A stretch of DNA of 64,000 bases, taken from contig NZ_WHOM01000033.1 in NCBI RefSeq assembly GCF_009739465.1, forward strand, positions 355,965-419,964, given 5' to 3'. This DNA is from Streptomyces apocyni (GTDB lineage Bacteria > Actinomycetota > Actinomycetes > Streptomycetales > Streptomycetaceae). Within the stretch, counting starts at the first letter, position 1, and each line of letters opens with the position of its first letter. Positions 55,896 to 64,000 of the stretch are shown here, in pieces. Both the position numbers and the translations under genes were made by a program. The notes below the pieces were generated by a model. The model ran no database searches. It was not told the DNA's origin and saw only the letters and a program-made list of their open reading frames with translations.

Positions 55896-56924
55896 CTACC
55901 ACCCCAGCCTGGCCAGCGCCTTCCCCGCGTCCAGCGTGCAGACTCCGTCCCCGGCCCAGGTCCACGCCGCCGCGCACAGCGCCCGCAGCCCGTCCATGAC
56001 CGCACCGTCGCCGTCCAGCACAAGCGCGTCATCCCGTACGACCGCGGTCCACCCGCCGCACCCGAACCCGTCCCCCGCGACCGACACCTCCGGTTGCCCG
56101 GTCAGCATCCCGCGCAGATCCGCGTCGACATACGTCGGCCGGTGCTCGGGCCGAGCGGCCAGCAGCTGCCCGGCGTCGGTCACCCCGGTCAGGACGAGCA
56201 GCGAGTCGACGCCACCGTTGAACGCCCCCTCAATGTCCGTGTCCAGCCGGTCACCGACCACCAGCGGACGCTCGGCCCCGGTCCGCAGAATCGTCTCCCG
56301 GTGCATCGGCGGCAGCGGCTTGCCCGCCACCTGCGGCTCGGCACCCGTCGCGATACGGACCACCTCGACCGCCGCGCCGTTGCCCGGCGCGATCCCCCGC
56401 GGACTGGGAAGGGTCAGATCGGTGTTGGACGCGAACCACGGCACCCCCAGCGCGATCGCGAAGCAGGCCTCCGCGAACCGGCCCCACGCCAGATCGGGCC
56501 CGCCGTACCCCTGCACCACCGCGGCCGGACCATCCTCCGCCGACTCCACCGGCACCAGACCACGCTCGCGCAGCGCGATCCGCAACCCCTCGCCACCGAT
56601 CACCAGCACCCGCGAACCGGCGGGCACCTGCTCGGAGATCAGCCGGGCCACGGCCTGCGCGGAGTTGATGACATCGGCCGCCTCGGTCGGCACCCCCAGA
56701 TCGGTGATGTGCGCGGCCACGGTCTCCGGCGTCCGGAGGGCGTTGTTGGTGACGTACGCGAGACGCATCCCGCCTTCACGCGCCGCCAGCAGTGCCTCCA
56801 CGGCGTGCTCGATGGCCTCACCGCCCGCGTACACCACCCCGTCCAGGTCGAGCAGGGCCGTGTCGTACGCCTCGCTGAGTGCCCGCTCGCTGGCCGCCGG
56901 GCTGGTCCTGGGGGTTTGGCTCAT
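55896..56924 (-). CDS. HAD-IIA phosphatase (NagD/4-nitrophenylphosphatase-like)
   Basis: 342 residues from the ATG at 56924 (GAGGAG 9 bases upstream). Motif 1 is ALLDLDGVVYAGGE (about 22-35, nucleophile Asp) and motif 2 is YVTNNALRTPE. A type IIA cap (about 90-200) includes VVQGYGGPDLAWGRF, and motif 4 is VVGDRLDTDIEGA (about 228-240). The C-terminal 70 residues are an extra domain seen in actinobacterial members. It dephosphorylates small sugar or nucleotide phosphates; the substrate is not known. It is divergent from the DUF1015 gene with only 71 bp between. Confidence 0.88.
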   Translation of the reverse strand: MSQTPRTSPAASERALSEAYDTALLDLDGVVYAGGEAIEHAVEALLAAREGGMRLAYVTNNALRTPETVAAHITDLGVPTEAADVINSAQAVARLISEQVPAGSRVLVIGGEGLRIALRERGLVPVESAEDGPAAVVQGYGGPDLAWGRFAEACFAIALGVPWFASNTDLTLPSPRGIAPGNGAAVEVVRIATGAEPQVAGKPLPPMHRETILRTGAERPLVVGDRLDTDIEGAFNGGVDSLLVLTGVTDAGQLLAARPEHRPTYVDADLRGMLTGQPEVSVAGDGFGCGGWTAVVRDDALVLDGDGAVMDGLRALCAAAWTWAGDGVCTLDAGKALARLGW

Positions 56925-56983
56925 TACGTATGGCTCCTCGCTCGCCGTATTCACCCCGATCATCTCGCATCCAGCGCCCCACA

Positions 56984-56989
56984 TACGAT
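56984..56989 (+). promoter_or_regulatory. -10 element for a leaderless start
   Basis: TACGAT ends 6 bases before the ATG at 56996; no ribosome site is present. Confidence 0.5.
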
Positions 56990-56995
56990 GCAGGC

Positions 56996-58270
56996 ATGAA
57001 CTCCACAGGTCCGGCAGTCAAAGGTCTGCACCTGATCCCGTTCCGCGGACTGCGCTACGTCCCCGAACGGGTCGGCAGTCTGGCCGCCGTGACCTCACCG
57101 CCGTACGACGTCGTGGTCCGCCCGGACGGGCTGCACCACCTGGAGTCGGCGGACCCGCACAACATCGTCCGGCTGATCCTCCCCCAGGCCGACACCCCGG
57201 CGGCCCGCCGCGAGCAGGCCTCGGACACGCTGCACCGCTGGCTGTCCGACGGGATACTCGCGCCCGACGACGAGCCCGCGCTGTACGTCTACGAGCAGCG
57301 CAAGGGCGACCTGCTCCAGCGCGGGATCATCGGGGCACTCGAGCTCTCCGACGCCACGGAGGGCGTCGTCCTGCCGCACGAGGGCGTGATGCCGCACATC
57401 ATCGAGGACCGCGCGGACCTGATGCGTGCCACCGCCACCAACCTGGAACCCCTGCTGCTGTCCTACCGTGGCAACGGCAACGCGATGGGCGCGGCCGCCG
57501 TCGTCGAGCGCACCGTGCTCCGTACCCCGCTGCTCTCCACCACCACCGAGGACGGCCACAGCCACCGCCTCTGGGCGGTCACCGACCCGGCCGAGCTGGC
57601 CGAGGTCCGCGCCGACCTCGCCCAGCAGCAGGCCCTGATCGCGGATGGCCACCACCGCTGGGCGACGTATCTGCGCCTGCGCGCCGAGCACACCCCACCG
57701 ACCCCGTGGGACTTCGGCCTGGTCCTGCTGGTCGACACCGCGCGCTACCCACTCCAGGTGCGCGGTATCCACCGCCTGCTGCACCGCCTCCCCGTCGCGG
57801 AAGCGCTTTCAGCCGTTTCGGACACCTTCCGGGTACGCCGAGTCGACGGCCCGCTCCCGCAGGCCCTGGACACACTCGCCGAAGCCGCCGCCGAGTCCAA
57901 CGCGCTGCTGCTGGCGGGCGACGGAGCCTTCCACCTGATCGACCGACCCTCACCCGAGCTGCTCGCCCGTACGGTCCCGGACGACCGCCCCGAGGCCTGG
58001 CGCACCCTGGACGCGACGGTCCTGCACGCCGCTCTGCTCAACCACCTCTGGAAGATCCCGGACGCCCCCGAACACATCGGCTACATCCACGACGCCGCGG
58101 CCACGGTCGCCAAGGCGGAGCGCGACGGCGGTACGGCGGTCCTGATGCACCCCGTACGCGAGGAGGTCGTGCGGGACCTGGCCCGCCAGGGAGTCACGAT
58201 GCCCCGCAAGTCCACCTCCTTCGGCCCGAAACCGGCCTCAGGCCTGGTCCTGCGCAGCCTGGCCCACTGA
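56996..58270 (+). CDS. DUF1015 family protein
   Basis: 424 residues. Family hallmarks in order are IPFRGLRYVP...AAVTSPPYDVV near the start, SADPHNIVRLILP (about 51-63), LYVYEQR (about 96), GVVLPHEGVMP (about 122-132) and the central IADGHHRWATYLRLR (about 213-227). DUF1015 proteins are widespread and cytoplasmic, and some are linked to serine or phospho-amino-acid metabolism. The activity here is unproven. It is a single-gene unit ending in a very strong bidirectional terminator. Confidence 0.88.
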   Translation: MNSTGPAVKGLHLIPFRGLRYVPERVGSLAAVTSPPYDVVVRPDGLHHLESADPHNIVRLILPQADTPAARREQASDTLHRWLSDGILAPDDEPALYVYEQRKGDLLQRGIIGALELSDATEGVVLPHEGVMPHIIEDRADLMRATATNLEPLLLSYRGNGNAMGAAAVVERTVLRTPLLSTTTEDGHSHRLWAVTDPAELAEVRADLAQQQALIADGHHRWATYLRLRAEHTPPTPWDFGLVLLVDTARYPLQVRGIHRLLHRLPVAEALSAVSDTFRVRRVDGPLPQALDTLAEAAAESNALLLAGDGAFHLIDRPSPELLARTVPDDRPEAWRTLDATVLHAALLNHLWKIPDAPEHIGYIHDAAATVAKAERDGGTAVLMHPVREEVVRDLARQGVTMPRKSTSFGPKPASGLVLRSLAH

Positions 58271-58288
58271 CCCACGGCCGCACATACG

Positions 58289-58331
58289 ACGAAGGAGGGG
58301 CGGGACCGTTTCGGTCCCGCCCCTCCTTCGT
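58289..58331. terminator. 19-bp perfect bidirectional terminator
   Basis: Arms 58289-58307 and 58313-58331 pair perfectly around GTTTC. Located between the convergent DUF1015 and TPR genes, and it has a short T-containing tail in the forward direction. Confidence 0.9.
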
Positions 58332-58346
58332 TTCGTCCCCTACGCC

Positions 58347-60407
58347 CTACTCAGCCGCGCGCTCAGGCCGGTCATCGTCGGCGCCTTCATCACGCTGCTC
58401 GGCCTCGGCGGGAGCGGGAGCCGTGGACGCGCTGTCGCCCGCCTCGGACTGAGCCTCGTCACCGTCACCCTCAACGTCCTCGTCATCTTCATCGAAGGCG
58501 TCGACGAACTCCACACCGTCCAGCTCCGCCAAACGGTCGGAGGCGTCCGTGCTGCCGTCCTTGTCCGCCTCGATGGCCTTGGCGAACCATTCGCGCGCCT
58601 CATCCTCCCGCTCGGCGGCCAGCAGCGCGTCGGCGTAGGCATAGCGCAGCCGCGCGGTCCACGGCTGTACGGAACTCGAGGCGAGCTCGGGGCTCTGCAG
58701 CGTCACGATCGCCGCGTCCAGCTGCCCCATGTCCCGCCGGGCACCGGCCGCGACGAGCCGCATCTCGACCTGGCCCGCCTTGTCCAGCTTCTGCACCTCG
58801 GGCGCACCGGCCATGTCGAGCGCCTTCTCCGGGCGGCCCAGGCCACGCTCGCAGTCCGCCATCATGGGCCACAACTCCACCGACCCGCTCATCCGACGCG
58901 CCGCCCGGAACTCGGCGAGCGCCTCGGAGTACCGCTGCGTCGCGTACGCGGCGAAGCCCGCGGCCTCCCGTACGGCACCCACGCGCGAGGCGAGCCGCAG
59001 GGCGACCTTCGAGTAGCCATAGGCCAGCTCGGGGTCCTCGTCGATCGACTTGGCAACCATCACCAGGTTCTTCGCGACATCCTCGGCAAGCCCCTTGGGC
59101 AGGCTCAGCAGCTCCTGCCGTACGTCGCTGTCGATCTCCTCGCCCGTGACGTCCTCCGGGATCGGCAGCCGCTTGATCGGCTCACGCTCCCGCTCGTCCC
59201 AACGCGGGCCACGATCGCGGTCATCCCGCCCCCGGAACCCACCACCGGGACGTCCCCGGCTGTCGTCCCTGCGCGGCCCACGGCCACGGTCATCCCGCCC
59301 ACGGTCATCCCGCCGGAACCCGCCACCACGCCGATCATCGTCGCGCCCACGGAACCCACCACGCTCGTCACGCGGTCCATCCCGCCGATCGTCGCGACGG
59401 AACCCACCACGATCATCCCGGGGAGCGTCACGCCGATCGTCACGACGGAACCCACCGCGGTCGTCACGCGGGGCGTCCCGCCGATCGTCACGCCGGTCAT
59501 CGCGGCGGAAGCCACCACGGTCATCCCGGGGAGCGTCCCGCCGGTCATCCCGGCGGCCGGAGCTCCCACGATCGTCGCGCGGGAACCTACCGCGTTCGTC
59601 ACGCGGGCCATCACGACGGTCGTCACGCGGGAACGCACCACCGGGACGTCCCCGGCTGTCGTCCCTACGGTCATCGCGCCGATCGTCGCGGCGGAAGCCA
59701 CCGCGGTCATCGCGGGGGCCGTCACGTCGGTCATCACGACGGAACCCACCACGGTCATCCCGGGGAGCGTCCCGCCGGTCATCACGACGGAACCCACCAC
59801 GGTCGTCACGCGGGCCATCACGACGGTCGTCACGGCGGAAGCCACCACCGGGACGTCCCCGGCTGTCGTCCCTACGGTCATCGCGCCGGTCATCGCGGCG
59901 GAACCCGCCACGGTCATCGCGGGGGCCGTCACGCCGGTCATCACGACGGAACCCACCACGATCATCGCGCGGGGCGTCCCGCCGATCGTCACGGCGGAAG
60001 GGGGGACGGTCGCCCTCGCGACGCGGACCGCGGTCGCGGTCGTCCCGTCGAGGGCCATCCGTCCGGTCGCCGGACCGGAACGCGGGGCGTCCGCCACGGT
60101 CATCGCGGGGGCCATCGCGCCGGTCATCGCGCCGGAACCCACCACGGTCGTCCCTGCGGTCATCGCGACGGGCCCCACCGCGATCGTCACGCGGGGCACC
60201 TCGACGGTCGTCGCGCGGGGCGTCCCGCCGATCATCGCGGCGGAAACCACCGCGGTCAGCACGGGGGCCGTCGCGCCGATCATCACGGCGGCCGGAGCTC
60301 CCACGGTCACCGTCTCGACGCGGCCCTCCGCGGGATCCGCCCCGGTCGCCGTCGTCCCGTCGACGCTGCTCGCGTTCCGGTCGGTCGTCGGGAGAGTTGG
60401 TCGACAT
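58347..60407 (-). CDS. TPR protein with giant Arg/Asp-rich repeat region
   Basis: 686 residues, ATG with AGGAG 8 bases upstream. Residues about 1-408 are an intrinsically disordered block of Arg, Asp, Gly and Pro. It is built from repeats such as GGFRRDDRRDAPRDD and GRDDRGRGPRR, with unit lengths of 15-25 residues and highly similar DNA. Residues about 412-630 are helical tetratricopeptide repeats (DPELAYGYSKVALRLAS, YSEALAEFRAARR, EDEAREWFAKAIEADK). The final 55 residues are strongly acidic. Streptomyces homologues share the TPR half, but the length of the repeat region varies. It lies directly downstream of an rRNA operon and its terminator. An RNA- or ribosome-linked role is inference. Confidence 0.85.
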   Translation of the reverse strand: MSTNSPDDRPEREQRRRDDGDRGGSRGGPRRDGDRGSSGRRDDRRDGPRADRGGFRRDDRRDAPRDDRRGAPRDDRGGARRDDRRDDRGGFRRDDRRDGPRDDRGGRPAFRSGDRTDGPRRDDRDRGPRREGDRPPFRRDDRRDAPRDDRGGFRRDDRRDGPRDDRGGFRRDDRRDDRRDDSRGRPGGGFRRDDRRDGPRDDRGGFRRDDRRDAPRDDRGGFRRDDRRDGPRDDRGGFRRDDRRDDRRDDSRGRPGGAFPRDDRRDGPRDERGRFPRDDRGSSGRRDDRRDAPRDDRGGFRRDDRRDDRRDAPRDDRGGFRRDDRRDAPRDDRGGFRRDDRRDGPRDERGGFRGRDDDRRGGGFRRDDRGRDDRGRGPRRDDSRGRPGGGFRGRDDRDRGPRWDEREREPIKRLPIPEDVTGEEIDSDVRQELLSLPKGLAEDVAKNLVMVAKSIDEDPELAYGYSKVALRLASRVGAVREAAGFAAYATQRYSEALAEFRAARRMSGSVELWPMMADCERGLGRPEKALDMAGAPEVQKLDKAGQVEMRLVAAGARRDMGQLDAAIVTLQSPELASSSVQPWTARLRYAYADALLAAEREDEAREWFAKAIEADKDGSTDASDRLAELDGVEFVDAFDEDDEDVEGDGDEAQSEAGDSASTAPAPAEAEQRDEGADDDRPERAAE
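59200..60330. repeat. Degenerate tandem repeat array encoding the Arg/Asp block
   Basis: About 1.1 kb in which CGGAACCCACCACG, GTCATCACGACGG and GTCCCGCCGATCGTC variants alternate. Two longer copies of an ACCGGGACGTCCCCGG-containing unit plus flanks lie at about 59638-59710 and 59844-59900. Units are not separated by unique spacers, so it is not CRISPR. Confidence 0.85.
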
Positions 60408-60480
60408 GGGTGACTCCTGTCATCGGTACCGCAGTCATTCTTACGCACTCGGCAACCGAGCGCGCTTCGACAAAAACAAA

Positions 60481-60522
60481 AGGACCCCTGGTCCCAGCGT
60501 GAACGCTGGGACCAGGGGTCCT
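60481..60522 (-). terminator. rrn operon terminator
   Basis: A 20-bp perfect stem (60481-60500 with 60503-60522) directly follows 5S rRNA. On the minus strand it is followed by TTTGTTTTTG, a proper U-rich tail. Confidence 0.92.
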
Positions 60523-60530
60523 CAAAAATT

Positions 60531-60649
60531 GTTCGGCGGCGTCCTACTCTCCCACAGGGTCCCCCCTGCAGTACCATCGGCGCTGTAAGGCTTAGCTTCC
60601 GGGTTCGAAATGTAACCGGGCGTTTCCCTCACGCTATGACCACCGAAAC
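60531..60649 (-). rRNA. rrf: 5S ribosomal RNA
   Basis: The minus strand begins GTTTCGGTGGTCATAGCG and ends in CGCCGCCGAAC, pairing with the start as helix I. The internal CCCGGTTACATTTCGAACCC loop B/C region is typical. The 119-base length fits Streptomyces 5S. Ends are placed by helix I and may be off by one or two bases. Confidence 0.95.
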
Positions 60650-60777
60650 CCTATTAAGTAGCCCCGCGATGCGGAGCTGAACAGGGCAGCGAACAAGCAC
60701 ACTCTTCAATTGAGGAACTGTTCAGCCGACACAGCTGTTCGTTACTTCAGAACTAACACAGTGGACGCGAGCAACTG
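60650..60777 (-). other. 23S-5S spacer
   Basis: 128 bp without a tRNA. It contains the downstream half of the 23S processing stem at 60757-60773. Confidence 0.85.
60757..60773 (-). promoter_or_regulatory. 23S processing stem, downstream arm
   Basis: CACAGTGGACGCGAGCA (plus strand) is the exact complement-reverse of 63905-63921 on the other side of 23S. The 17-bp duplex is the expected RNase III substrate for releasing pre-23S rRNA. Confidence 0.85.
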
Positions 60778-63899
<3,122 letters not shown>

Positions 63900-64000
63900 A
63901 CAGATGCTCGCGTCCACTGTGCAGTTCTCAAACAACGACCAACCACCCATCACCCCGCCCAACCGGGCGAGTGCACTGGGGTCGGCACCGAAGGACAGGC
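63900..64000 (-). other. 3' part of the 16S-23S internal spacer
   Basis: 101 bases to the window edge. The upstream arm of the 23S processing stem is at 63905-63921, preceded on the minus strand by the typical TGTTTGAGAACTGCACAG spacer sequence. No tRNA is seen in this part; 16S rRNA lies outside the window. Confidence 0.85.

Noticed and set aside
59200..60330. CRISPR-like repeat array
   Set aside because: Repeats are contiguous, degenerate and multiples of three, with no unique spacers and no cas genes; they encode protein repeats.
59050..60588. Long open frames of 512 and 490 codons rich in Arg/Ser/Pro or Val/Met/Thr over the repeat region
   Set aside because: They are shadows of the Arg/Asp repeat gene: the repeat DNA lacks stops in several frames. 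Only the 58347-60407 frame ends in a recognisable TPR domain and has a ribosome site.
63900..64000. tRNA in the 16S-23S spacer
   Set aside because: No cloverleaf can be drawn in the visible 101 bases; Streptomyces spacers usually lack tRNAs.

Overview
The window is a GC-rich actinobacterial chromosome segment and almost certainly Streptomyces. The gene order parA - scpA - scpB - rluB/rsuA-type pseudouridine synthase - aroH/tyrA - cmk - plsC - der, with sflA, ald, pyrG, recN, nadK and tlyA nearby, is the conserved core synteny of that genus. The start codons (many GTG, one TTG), frequent 4-base stop/start overlaps and several leaderless promoters also fit.\n\nLayout. 1-385: the 5' part of a streptogrisin B-like secreted protease, cut by the window edge. 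632-8841: a DUF5685 protein with a cysteine-packed tail, the SepF-like division protein SflA, glutaryl-CoA dehydrogenase, a 14-TM drug exporter, a PIG-V-like mannosyltransferase, a PAP2 phosphatase and an I78-type protease inhibitor. 9184-13983: a stand-alone cytochrome oxidase subunit I, a WYL regulator and a glycosyltransferase pair. 14158-20252: a branched-chain-amino-acid-type ABC importer. Its two permeases and one ATPase are fused in one 943-residue polypeptide, followed by a second ATPase, with two divergent lipoprotein genes. 20242-21559: two Rpf/LysM cell-wall hydrolases. 22075-23278: two conserved genes of unknown function.\n\n23416-35696 is the housekeeping run (der, plsC, cmk, tyrA, aroH; then rluB/rsuA-type, scpB, scpA, an unknown gene, parA). 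It is interrupted at 28091-30607 by a small cassette of two RlaP-type nucleotidyltransferases and an ADP-ribosylglycohydrolase. 36041-42041 holds alanine dehydrogenase, a STAND/TPR ATPase, a Nudix hydrolase and CTP synthase. 42568-48310 holds a GH15 enzyme, a PucR regulator, a glycosyltransferase and a MraY/WecA-like membrane protein. 48394-52780 holds recN, nadK, tlyA, a small unknown gene and an SCP2-like protein. 52857-55812 is an iron-box-controlled siderophore ABC transporter without a binding protein. It is followed by a HAD phosphatase, a DUF1015 protein and a TPR protein with a very large Arg/Asp repeat region. 60531-63899 carries 5S and 23S rRNA (minus strand) with the rrn terminator; 16S lies beyond the right edge. 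No tRNA, insertion sequence, prophage or CRISPR array is visible.\n\nThe observations I consider most worth checking are: the RlaP/ADP-ribosylglycohydrolase cassette and its palindromic promoter; the fused importer whose two ATPases appear to be degenerate in complementary places; a recurrent pattern of short tandem duplications lying across stop codons at about ten gene ends; the metallothionein-like tail of the DUF5685 protein; and the Arg/Asp repeat protein beside the rRNA operon. All function calls come from reading motifs; no database search was run.
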